This document shows positions 40,401 to 50,351 of a stretch of 64,000 nt of DNA, piece after piece. The stretch spans positions 186,001 to 250,000 of the forward strand of contig BDSL01000043.1 of assembly GCA_003116995.1 (NCBI GenBank), given 5' to 3'. The notes under the pieces were generated by a model. The model saw only the letters and a list, made by a program, of their open reading frames with translations, was not told the DNA's origin and did no database searches. Every line of letters starts with the position of its first letter. Position 1 is the stretch's first letter. Position numbers and translations under genes: made by a program. Source of the stretch: Yamagishiella unicocca. Taxonomy: Eukaryota > Chlorophyta > Chlorophyceae > Chlamydomonadales > Volvocaceae.

Positions 40401-42159
40401 ACCACGGCTGCCAGCGCCAGCTGAGCCACGCTGAACAGCAGCGCGGGGGGCAGCGCCGCCGCCAGGCCTCGGTGCGATAGCAGCCCCAGAGTGACCAGGC
40501 TCTTGGTCAGGGTTGAGGCGAACTCCACTGCCACACGGGGGCTGAGGGGCGGGGCAGCGCGAGAAGGCCCGGTTACACACGACATAGGATACCGAGGGTA
40601 GGAACAACCCGGCGAAGGGTGTTCGGAGGGCTGGGGGGCTATGGAGTGGTGCCCTCCCCTCCCCTGCCCTCCCCTATCCCTCCTCTGCCCTCCTCTGCCC
40701 TCCTCTGCCCTTCCCTATCCCTTACCTCCCCTTCCCTCCCCTATGTGTCCGAAAGCTAATTACATCCATGTCATGTAACCGGGTCTTTATGCCCCTCCCC
40801 TTCCCCGTGGATTCGCGGATTATCTTTTACCTCCCCCACCCCTCCCCTCCCCCTCCCTCCTGCCCTCCCCTGCCCTCCCTTCCCACCCGAACATCAAGTG
40901 CACCGAGGCCAGGATGTAAAAGGGCTCCCCCAGCAGCTCCAGGAGGGCCGCCACACCTGCCGGGTCCCGAGGGGTGCGGGGGGAGCAGGGAGGGGGGGGT
41001 TATGAGCTTACGACCAAATCACGGGTGTCCGTGGGACCAGTGGTGCACGCAGCCGAGCTCCCGTACATTACCGGTTGATCTGCTCCACGGGTCTCCCCTA
41101 CCCGTGTCGTCCCGACCCCCTCCCTTTGTCTCCCCGACCCCCCACCGTGCAGCACCACAGCCTCGCGGTAGTACGGCACCGCTGGCTCCTCCGCCGAGGG
41201 CAGCTCGCCGCCGCCGCCGCCGCCATGCCGCCACAGTGCCACACCGCAGACGCCAGCCGTGACCACCCCCCCCAGCGGAATCACCAGCGCCGCCACGCGC
41301 AACACGCTACGATCACTGACGCCGCCGCCGCCGCTGCCGCTGTCGCCGCCGTCGCTGCCGCCATCGCCGCTTCCACGGCCGCGGCCGCCCTTGCCGGCGG
41401 CGCTGTCGCCGCTACCGCCGCCTCCGAAGCGCAGGCAGCCCCGCCTGAAGCCCTCCCTGCTTATGAAGAGCGCGGTGGTGGTGAGCAGGTGGAACTGGAC
41501 TGAGGCCAGCTGCGGGACCAGAGGGGGTTGAGGGAGCAGCAGGGGGGCAGAGGGGGTTGAGGGAGCAGCAGGGGGGGGGGGTCAGAGAGGAGGGTCAGCA
41601 ACAGGTCGGGGCGACCCTACTTCGCGATGGATAGCTTTCTCGCAGGCCGCCAGCCGCCACTGCCGTGCTACCATGCACGACCCCTGACCCCTGGGTCTTG
41701 TCTCCTGCCCCCTGGGCCCTGGCCGTGTCACAACCTTCTACCCAGCGCCCCTCCTACTCCCCCAAACCGTCTACTCCCCCAAACCGTCCACTACACAATT
41801 CCTTCTGACCATCAACCCAGTCTACCCTTCCAGACCCTCTGATCCGCCAGCATCCTTCACATGGCAGGCATTAGCAGCTGGGGACACCCCAGCCCCACGA
41901 ACCCCGTAGGCAGTTGGGGACACCCCATCCCCACGAACCCCGTAGGCTTCGGGCGTAAGGTGTCGCGCGATTAGCAGGTTGATGGTGAAGGTGATGACCC
42001 GGGTGCCGATCTGCGATGCTGCAGGTGAGGCGTGTGCGCGGCATTCAGGCCGGTAGGGGCGAGCGACACAGGGAGACGAAGCGAGCGGCGGGGGCCCTCA
42101 CCCAGAAGTGCGAGGAACCCCGACGCAACCACGTGGGCTCTATCTTGCTCCATTGTCAT
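37439..42159 (-). CDS. RFT1: RFT1 family ER membrane protein
   Basis: RFT1 is a multi-pass ER protein needed for assembly of the lipid-linked oligosaccharide used in N-glycosylation. Whether it is itself the Man5 flippase is debated. Ten exons close in phase to 664 aa: 42102-42159, 41939-42018, 41146-41509, 40887-40956, 40346-40541, 40012-40188, 39342-39410, 38565-38976, 38178-38364 and 37439-37820. Family blocks seen are QIGTRVITFTINLLIARHLT, LFISREGFRRGCLRF, LLELLGEPFYILASVHL, LAEGSKVVLATLQSAVNQ, GVFGLVSNLGSLLVRTLFQP with LEEAAF, GICEAFVHAVLDARGL and LVAADSVNMLLRIAYSAW. Volvocine-style insertions (poly-Gly/Ser after exon 3 start, Ala-rich after LEEAAF, C-terminal poly-Ala/Ser) make it longer than the ~540 aa animal protein. 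The start could instead be the ATG at 42153, two codons in. A duplicated donor region lies at exon 2. Confidence 0.94.
38121..38147. repeat. Interstitial telomeric repeat, Chlamydomonas type
   Basis: Three perfect CCCTAAAA units plus CCC lie in RFT1 intron 9, about 30 bp inside its donor. The unit is TTTTAGGG on the other strand, the telomere sequence of Chlamydomonas. Confidence 0.85.
39271..39323 (+). repeat. Module D copy 2 (RFT1 intron 7)
   Basis: CGCCCTTGGTTTGTCGGCCG continues TGGATTCGCGGGTTATCTTT and a C-run. It sits directly against the donor of RFT1 exon 7 (on the minus strand). It is nearly identical to the copy at 51315. Confidence 0.85.
39650..39990. repeat. Direct repeats in RFT1 intron 6
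   Basis: GAGAGCTGTACGACCA-type units recur at about 39690-39760, and GGCGCCATGT-TTTCGGAGC units recur at about 39842-39982, flanking the foldback at 39893-39948. No splice site or exon lies inside. Confidence 0.6.
39893..39948. mobile_element. Foldback (hairpin) element, 26-bp arms with a 4-nt loop
   Basis: The left arm CTACTAATACTGGAGTTGTT-TAAAGC and right arm GCTTTAAACAACCCCTGTAT-TAGTAG are inverted copies with two or three mismatches around TTCC. The AT-rich composition contrasts with the GC-rich intron. It could be a tiny MITE-like element or the end of one. Confidence 0.7.
40542..40886 (-). mobile_element. RFT1 intron 4: introner-like element with B modules at both ends
   Basis: Donor side (plus 40745-40838): module D (CCGTGGATTCGCGGATTATC at 40805-40824) then module B (CATGTCATGTAACCGGGTCT, TTATGCCCC) and a tail GTGTCCGAAAGCTAATTACA. 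Acceptor side (40556-40629): GAGAAGGCCCGGTTACACAC, GACATAGGATACC, then GTGTTCGGAGG. The two B arms are inverted relative to each other and oriented as in GCP3. Confidence 0.75.
41879..41950. repeat. 36-bp tandem duplication spanning the exon 2 donor of RFT1
   Basis: ACGAACCCCGTAGGC followed by (A/T)-rich spacer and GGGGACACCCC(A)(G/T)CCCC occurs at about 41897 and again 36 bp later. The exon end GCCTACGGG and the weak donor GTTCGT are both duplicated, so two equivalent donors 12 codons apart exist. Confidence 0.8.
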
Positions 42160-44103
42160 CGGTGAGTATCGGAGATGTACAATGCATGCGCTAGGCCATA
42201 TTACGGTAATACGACGCGCGCTTCTGACAAACCAAGAATTTAGGCCTTGCTAGTTGTGTAGGTTAAAAAGGTGTAATAAATATGGATGTACACGTGGAAT
42301 GGGCTTACGATTTTATGTCGCAAACCGCACTTGGTAACTCGGCAGCTACTGAACGCAGCATTCAGCTCTACCGCAGCAGGTTTCTTGTACCATAGATCGT
42401 TTGAGTACCCACAATGGTCGCGACTGTGAAATTGTAAAATCTAGCTCCAACAAGAAGGCGTTCCGACAGCTGGCGTCGGAAGCGCAAACGTCGGTAGCTT
42501 GCTTTGCACTAGCGGCGACCAGAGGGAATGCGATGTGTATATAGCTATAGTGGCCTATTTCGGATATTGGTTAGGCCTGACCGGCCCGGCGGCAGTGCTG
42601 CTATGGCAGCACGGCCGTGTCGTTGCCTCCGTCTCCGTGTCCACAAAAATCCAGCCATGGAACACGATCAAGTGACCATTGCGGCCCTCGCTTATTATTT
42701 TGCGGCACTGATGATGGGTTACGGTTAAGGGCATGTGTGTTGGTGCGACAGGTAGGGGAGGGTAGGGATTATCAAGCAGGATCAAGCCCCATCGTCGTCC
42801 CAGTTGACCTAGGTGGCGGCCATAGAGGAAACCAGTGTTGGAGCCAGGGTGTTCCTTTCTTACGGCGTGCTATCGAAAGCGTTGTACAGGTGTACGGCCA
42901 ACTAAGCTCCACTAAGCTGCGCTACTACCGCCATCGTAACATCTACTTGCCAAGGTGTACGAGACCGGAACAAGTTCTTGTTCGGGACATGGTGATCGAG
43001 AATAGATGTGAATGGATGTAATGATCGGCGCTGGTCCAGTGTCGTACCATGTGTGATTCATCCACGTTACATAGCCGATTCTGCGGCTTGGCGGTGCAAT
43101 TGTTCACCGGTATGCAATGGTATGCAACCAAAACGTACCCACGACTAACCTAGGGAGATGAGACGGAACCCACAAACCACCTAGAAACTACCTTCACACG
43201 TCTTCACAGCTGCTCGCAACGGCAGGGCACCGTCTAGACTACCAGATATCCCTGGATGGCAGGAGCTGTCATCTCTTCTATATAATAATGCAACGCACTA
43301 TGCAGTGCACAAGAATCTTCTAGGCCGTTTTACACTTCCCAATATGTTCAGTATACCCGCTTGGAAGGTGGAAAGAGCTGGGTAAAAGCACCAGCCGGCC
43401 AGTTGATGTTTCAAGTGCACACCTAATGGTATGCGACTACAATCAATCTGTGGGTTATGTTCCTCCACATAGTATGTATTTTTTCGGCGATTAACGACAC
43501 GAACATACTACAAACAAGCATCCAAGCTCAACGGCCATCGCTGAATCCTCGATTCCGATATGTTCCGATGGCTGCGTCACCAACGGCCGGCAGCGAACCC
43601 TGAGTACGGATAAGAACAAAGCCTCCTCCCACGTCCGCCCTCCGACACAAAAACACCTGTCCCAGGCCAGGTAAAACATGACGACGCCTTACCGCGGTCG
43701 GGCCATCAAGGCTGACCACAAGGCCTGGCAGTCGACTCGACCACATGAATTGTAATGCGAACCACGCACTCCGCCTCTTATCATTCCCCACAACAACCTG
43801 CGTTACATCCACACGCGCCGCCTGAACCAACCTGCTACACAACACCACATTCCACGGGTCCCCCTTTTTCACAAAGCGGAAGGGCACCAGTATCTTGCAC
43901 GCGCGAGCATCTCGGCCACGAAGACAGCATTCTAACTTCATATTTAACTATCGCGTCGAGGGTGCAGAATGCCACCCAAGCTATCTACTGTTAAGTCATA
44001 CGAGAGCACATTCAACTGCACACGCGGATCGGGCAATGCCAATGTCGCGAGTAACATCAAGTTCCCGAGTTGCAGCACGATTCGGCCCGTCGCGCAGGAC
44101 GAC
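42160..44103. other. Promoter region of RFT1 and 3' region of the DUF6081-like gene
   Basis: AT-richer than its surroundings. A 137-codon minus-strand open frame at 43528-43941 is listed separately. A TTACA (TGTAA on the minus strand) at about 43802-43806, 300 nt past the DUF6081-like stop codon, could be that gene's poly(A) signal. From 42250 to 43500 no gene was recognised. Confidence 0.4.
43528..43941 (-). CDS. Unidentified 137-codon open frame
   Basis: One open frame runs from ATG at 43941 to a stop at 43528. The middle, KILVPFRFVKKGDPWNVVLC and then RSAWFALQFMWSSRLPGLVV, alternates hydrophobic and polar residues like beta strands and reads more like protein than random sequence. A possible donor, GCG|GTAAGG, follows SLDGPTA, so only the first ~95 codons might be one exon. 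It overlaps the presumed 3' UTR of the DUF6081-like gene on the same strand. No domain is recognised and a chance frame remains quite possible. Confidence 0.25.
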   Translation of the reverse strand: MKLECCLRGRDARACKILVPFRFVKKGDPWNVVLCSRLVQAARVDVTQVVVGNDKRRSAWFALQFMWSSRLPGLVVSLDGPTAVRRRHVLPGLGQVFLCRRADVGGGFVLIRTQGSLPAVGDAAIGTYRNRGFSDGR

Positions 44104-47100
44104 CTATGGCGCAATTCCCCTGGCCTTCTCGTACGCGATCTTGAAGGCGGAAACCGTCATGGTGGTTCCCTGCCCGAATAGGCGCCACGACACATCATTG
44201 ATGGCCGACTCGTTGGAGCGGGTGTCCACCCTGAACTGGAGAGGCACCACGTAGGAGTCTGGGGGCGTGGGGTTGAGGTTCAGCAGGCCGGTGTTCATCT
44301 TGAAGGCAGGCACGTTGGGGTCGGCGAAGTCCAGCAACGTGAAGCAGCCAAAGCCTGAATGGACGCAGGGCGGCGAAGCCAGGGGCAAATTAGGGATTCA
44401 GAGCTTGACGCGCAGCTCGTCGTGAATGGTCATGGTAACGGTGGGATGTAGGAGGCCCAAACCGCCAGCCTGGCAAGGCTACGCTGGCAAGGGCGCGGCA
44501 CGGCACATCGGCACTGCCTAAAATAAATACGACGGCGGGACCTGAACGCGCCTAACCCCCGTACACCGACGCGCAGTAACCAACTAACTAACTAACTAAC
44601 TAACCTTTCTGCATCCTTTCACGCTCTAGACAGTACGCCCTCTAGTTTGGCCGCGCTTCCGTCCCGGTAATCTCGCCGCTGTTCCTACCCGGCCCTTCAT
44701 GTTACTGCCCGGCCCTTCCTGTTTGGCGCTCACCCGGTGAGAAGGAGCGCGGCTTGACGATTTCCTCCTGGCCGCCTAGGTCCAGCAGATTGAGCCAGCC
44801 CAGGGTGCGGCGCGGCTTGAAGCCGGGCTTGTCGACCCGAACACCGCGGCGGCCGTCGACCCACCACTCCAGGGTGTTGCTGGTCGGGTCGTACTTGACC
44901 TGGGGGTGTAGTGTACGGGAGGGGGGCGAGATGGACGCACGAGGGGCGCGAATTCGGTTCCGTGCTCGTCTTGGTGGGCTGGAGAAAGGAGTCGCGCGCC
45001 GCCCAGCATGTCGGGACGGCAAGGTAGACATGCGTGCTGAGCTGATGGCACAGCGGAAATGGCCCTCATCGCAAAGCAACCCATTTGTTTGGAAGCGCAG
45101 TAACCGATTTGTTGCGTTAGTTCGTTGATAAGCATAAGCTTTTTCGTTGGCTACCGCTAGCTCACCTGCAGGCTGTGCACCTGTCCCTTCTTCCTGATCT
45201 GGATGCGCTTCACGAAGGTAAACGCCGCGTACACGTAGGTTGCGTTGCGCGCAAAGGGCAGGCGCGAGTAGTACGCCCAACTGCGTGTGTGTGCAACGTA
45301 GGGGGGGGGCAGCAGGGGGCGATGTTGCAGGATGTGCGAGTGTGGCGACGTGGGTTCAGAAGATACAGTCGTTGGTTCCACAGCGAAGAACAGCATGAAG
45401 TCTGTCGCGCACAATTTTCAAGATTCGGGGTTTAGATAGTTACGGGAGATAGTTACGGGAGGCGTCCTGTCCTGCCAGAGGTATCCCAGCAGTTACAACT
45501 ACCGTATCTGAAATGGACAGGAGAGATACCAGGTACCCGGCGCGAATAGCAGCTGCCGTTTCCACTTACACGCCGCTGTTTGTGAGGTAGATGTCGGCGA
45601 CCAGGAACGTTTCCGCGAAGTCGATGAGGTTCTGCACCGCGCGCCAGAGTAAGCAGCAGTTGGGGATAGGATGCGTAAGAGTGCGAATCAGTCGGTCAAG
45701 CCGGGCAACAGTCAAAGCAAACCGTGGTCAAGTTGAACCACATCTCACCCTCAAACAATCTGACGCCTTGCATAAATGGCATGGCGGCGGCGTTTGTGCC
45801 AGCACACGCCAATCTCCCAGTCTCCGCCCTCGCCCCTTCCCGCCGCCCCCGCCCCTGCACCCGGCATCTATCCATCAGGGTCCGCACCCACCATCGAGCA
45901 GGACCCGAGCCTCAGGTCATCCTGGGCAAACGCCACATTGTACGGCAGCTTATCCGGCAGCGTCGTCTGCGCGCGGGGACAACCGCCGGGTGTGCGCAGT
46001 GGTTGCCAGGGGTGTGTATGGGACGGGGCGAGCGGGCAGAGGGCTGATGGGGCAGAGGACGGAAGGCGGGTGTTTCTGGCGGCCGCAGGTTGACGCAGGT
46101 GGGGCGGACACTGCGGTCAGCTGGTCTAAGCCTGACCTGGCAACGCGCTGCTCCCCCACCAACGGAACAGGATGTGCACCGGTAGTTGCGTTGCTTCCAC
46201 GACAGCTGGTGGGCTGGGGATCAACACAATCGCTCACGTGGGCGCTCGACGCACGGCACAGCGGCACAGCGGCTCAGAAGCAGCCGATTAATTTGCGGCC
46301 CGAGTCATGAAGCAAAGCAGGGTCTCGACGGTCTTTTTGGTAGTCTTCGTCAAGATGCACTGGAGCCAGGACGTACCTTAGAGCTCATGCCCAGGGTGAA
46401 AGTCAACGTACGGGAGGTGTTGACACTGTACGGCTGGCCGTACGCCAGATGCTTGACCTGGTCCAAGGTTCCGGTCATGGGACCGGGGGGCAGGGTGGAC
46501 CTGCGCAGCAGCGCCAGCAGCGGCACCAGCAGCCGTAGCAGCAGCATCGATCAACACTCGCTACGGCAATCCCAACCCACGCTGCACCTTCGATTCCGTG
46601 CAACACATGGCAACAACACCGTTGCGTCAAACGCATCAATCGCTATGGCGAGCGGCCCTCCCGTTGACCAACACGTACACTTCAAAGCCGCGTAGGGTCG
46701 GGCACGAAGCTCCCCGTCTCTTTATTCAATCCTTCGCGTAAGATCCGCGGCACGACAACGATCAAAAGATGGATCGAGTTCGGTAGCAGATCGACTCACG
46801 TGTGTACCCGAAAGAAGACGTTGCTACCTTGTAGTTTGTACAAACATGATTTGAACTGACACTAGGAAACAGAGTCCCGCGATGGACTCACGTGTGCGGA
46901 TCTTGCTTGAAGGTGGTCCCTCGGAGGTTGGAGGTGACCTGTGCGTTGTCGAAGATGGGCGCACCTGGCCCCGGGGACCACCAGGACAGCAGCTTGCCCG
47001 GCCCTGGAACCATGCTGTAGCCATTGGGGGTGTTGGGGGTCCACGACACGATGACTTGCTCCGGTTGGGCTGCAGGCGCGGAGTGTCGGGGGCGGGAGGT

Positions 47101-47625
47101 GGCCGTCAGCGGCCTGAGTCGCCGCACGCCAGCACTAGCTTGCAACCACTCCATCCCTGGGCGCACCAGCTGCCTAGCTGTTCACACACATCCACCAGCC
47201 TTCACAACCGTCAGGCATCTCCGGGCAAGCTGCACCCGGCTCCCCACAGCAGAAGCTGGCTCCAGGAAGCTGACAGCACAACACTGCATCGTCTTTAAAA
47301 AGCAGAAGCTGCCTCCGGGCAGGTGACACCTGGTGACAGCAGGCAGGTGGCTGCGCAGTCGCTCCCAAGGTTGCCCACCGCAACCTTCCGCAGCGGATAT
47401 GGTCGCGCCCTAGCTACGGGCTGTACGAATGCAAGCCAGGCGGCGGCCCTTAATCGGCGCATGACACGGTGCGTTCCGATGATCTGAACGAGGCTGCTGT
47501 GAACCCCTTCCTGGCCCCAGCTCGTCACGAAGGGTTCTCGGTCCCGACCTCGCCCGCAACGCACCTTGCGTGCCCACGAGCGCCGATGCTAGCAGCAGCA
47601 GCAGCTTACAGACGACGATAGCCAT
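44104..47625 (-). CDS. Secreted DUF6081-like protein
   Basis: Eight exons close in phase to 343 aa: 47565-47625, 46892-47069, 46377-46500, 45892-45966, 45570-45631, 45166-45280, 44734-44899 and 44104-44354. MAIVVCKLLLLLASALVGTQ is a signal peptide. An in-frame ATG at 47667 would place a non-hydrophobic leader before it and is less likely. The body carries blocks I associate with the DUF6081 family of bacteria and fungi: FAQDDLRLGSCSMNLIDFAE, TFLVADIYLTNSGV, WAYYSRLPFAR, YAAFTFVKR, YDPTSNTLEWWVDGRRGVRV, GGQEEIVKP and GFGCFTLLDFADPN. The overall look is a lectin/glucanase-like beta-sandwich, but no catalytic residues can be named and the function is unknown. Secretion is predicted from the signal peptide. 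The family name is from memory of its motifs and should be confirmed by profile search. Confidence 0.7.
44577..44606. repeat. (TAAC)n microsatellite
   Basis: About six AACT units in a row lie in the last intron of the DUF6081-like gene. Confidence 0.85.
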
Positions 47626-47751
47626 CGTATTGTCCTGTAGGAGCACAGGTCGCCAAGGGGGAAGCACCTGATGTGGTGGAAGGGATGTGTGGCCGCCATC
47701 TCGCCGCGCATCGGCGTGGGCGTGTCGGAGGGGTTGCCTATCCAGTCGGGC

Positions 47752-47757
47752 ATATAT
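47752..47757 (-). promoter_or_regulatory. Possible TATA box of the DUF6081-like gene
   Basis: The minus strand has CATATATG about 130 nt upstream of the ATG at 47625. It is a weak match and the only AT-rich candidate nearby. Confidence 0.3.
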
Positions 47758-50351
47758 GAGGAGGTGTGCATACCTGCCAAAGATGCGTTGAGGTAAAGGA
47801 AGCTGTCAAGACGGAGGCAGATGTTCCGTAGGCTAAAGTCGTCGCGTCCTCAAGGACTTACACAGGACACTAACTCGTTCCCCTGGACGGTACTAATGCA
47901 CTGATAACTGGCCTATATATTCCATTGGTGGAAGGCGCGCAAAGCATCGCGCCGTATCTGAAAGCGGCGAAAGTGAACGCGAACATGAATTGAGAATCTT
48001 GTTCGCGTTTGGTTTTAACCGAAAACCTTAACCGCCACTCGAACTGGTACGCGCGCCGGCGCGCGACAGGGAACCCCCTACTTAAAAAGAGCAGGATCAG
48101 GCTGTACATGGATCAATTCATTGCTTGTTATGTTGCGACCTTTAGAGCAGCAAGTGACTTGGGCAGAGATCAGCGTCAACGGTTAGGGCAAAATTCGACA
48201 GGTTTGTGTGAACAGGAATGGCGCAGCACTTCGAAATGGCATTACCACCATAACATTGCTGCCGAACAAACTTGTAAGTGTGCGCAACAGCGCAAGCCAG
48301 GTGAACGGTGCTCCGAGACCACCGCTTTGGGGGCTCACTGTGCATTTTTGCAAGATTCGATTCAGCTTCAGTGCGAAAACTGTTTCGTTAATCTGCATCT
48401 TCGCATGGAAGGTATTGATCTCGCATCCAGCCTTCCTGACAGCTTTTGAACGTTCAAAACGTCATAACGTTAGTTACGTTCTGTCGCCCTCAGTATCCTT
48501 ATGTATTGGTTTTGACGTAGCCACGAACACCGCAACCATCCAAGAACACTCTCATGGCAGGAGGCCATGCGCGCTTTGGCTCGGTCAGCACATATGTAGG
48601 CACTGACTACATGTGCGTGGTCGGTTGGCTGTGCTGTTACGTCGGTTACCTAGCAGACCCGCAACCGGTGAACCAGCGGAGCGCCGCCACAACACAACCC
48701 GACCAATCTGCCCGCCTCACATCCCAGAAGACAATAAACCCCCAAGCAGCACACGCCCACCCGAGAACAAGGAGAACAAGAAGGGGAAAACCCTGTCACC
48801 ACGCAGCCGGGGCCAATCACGACCCCGAATTCAAATCATGCGGTCCAGACCCTAACACACAAGGCCACCGGAAACCAGGGGGTGCCGAGGTCCCACCCCT
48901 CCAGTAAAGCCCCAACGCTGCAAACCCCCGAAGATGGGCCCAAAAATCAGCCACCCCACGGCGGATGGCACAATCCTGGAGATGAAACCCAGGGCCGCCA
49001 GCCGCCGACCTCTTCAGGGCCGCAGCCATAAACCCGCGCCCAACTTCCATGGCTGGCAGAATCGGGGGCCACGAACACCACATCCCAGACGCAGGGCCAC
49101 ACGGCCGGGGGGAATGCTGAGCTGCAGCTGGAACAGCGCACTCTGCCGGCGACTATGTTCCCCCCCCCACCATCGCCAACTGCAGCTGACTGCTGGGAAT
49201 ATTTTTGTGAGCATATTTGCAACTCGTAGCGTCATCTGACTCCGCTTAATGGGGAATTTGCGCAAAAGCCGTTAACAGCACGCATCTACCTGGTGGTGAA
49301 TCCGCCTGCTCAAAACTGCACTATACTGCAAGGGAAGGCAAGTCCGATCATAAGACGCCCCATACATATGTTTATGTACATACGCCCTTGTTCCTGGTGA
49401 CATGGAGCGAAGGGCAGACCATGTGCCTCGACTATGTGTGGGAATGGCGAGGGTTTTCAGTTTACCAGTCCCACTGCCGCTTCCATGTTATCAATTTCCG
49501 ACATATGGCAAAATTCAGTAGGTACCGGGAAGAGTGGCGGCAGGTTCCTACAGTCGAGCACGACCCTTGGGCCAGGTCTCGGACATGATCGGACCTCACG
49601 TTAAGATTGATGGGCACCTGTCGGCCTGACATATACAGGCTACTGCTACAAGACGGTTATACTTACCTGCGGAGTGTCCTGCTTTCAGTGGTCTGGACCC
49701 GTCTCAAAACCTTCCCCTCTGTGCCACCCCATGTTGCGTTCAAGGTGATTTTGCAGGTGGATGCGACAGGATTTGGTGTTGGGGTAATATGTAGCTGCAC
49801 ATCCCCCGACATCCCTGGCAGAGTAACGAAATGATGGAAGGGGGAACTCCAGGACATCATCGAGGACCTACGGAGCGCAATCCAGAGCGGAATGGTGTAA
49901 GGGTTCAGCCGCTGGTCCTGCACGGGTCTGCCATATTGCGAGGGCTTTGCTGCTGCATCGGTCGACGAGAATGTGCCAGGACCCCGTGTGGGTATTAAAG
50001 CATTACGCATCAATGGAGGATTTGTAGACCTGGCACAGCTGATGGGAATTCAGGTTGGGTGAGAATGGCCGGGCCACGTCATGCAATTTCAGTTAGGAAT
50101 CTCGCTGAAAGATAATCGTCACACAAATTGAGCTCCAGCACTTATTACGTTTCACTGCATACGCCTTACATCACTTCACGCGAACACCTTAGCGTTCAAA
50201 GTTTGCGTCCGCTCTGGTTTGCGTAATAGTGCGTAAAGCTCGCACATAGACTTGCTAACATAAGCCCAAGGCAAGCAACCTGTAATTAACCACCTATTCT
50301 CTCTAAACACTGTTACGGACTAGCATACTTGCTTGCCGCTAGCAGGGCACG
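47758..50351. other. Intergenic region with unresolved coding-like stretches
   Basis: The DUF6081-like gene and CRP-B point away from each other here. From 47760 to 48550 nothing was recognised. At 48700-49150 the composition shifts to C/A-rich DNA without a gene. Around 49660-50060 both strands look partly coding: the plus strand reads FKVILQVDATGFGVGVICS and later VGIKALRINGGFVDLAQLMG before a stop, while the minus strand has an open frame (50013-49663) ending at a perfect GTAAGT donor. Neither could be joined into a gene, so no call is made. Confidence 0.35.
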
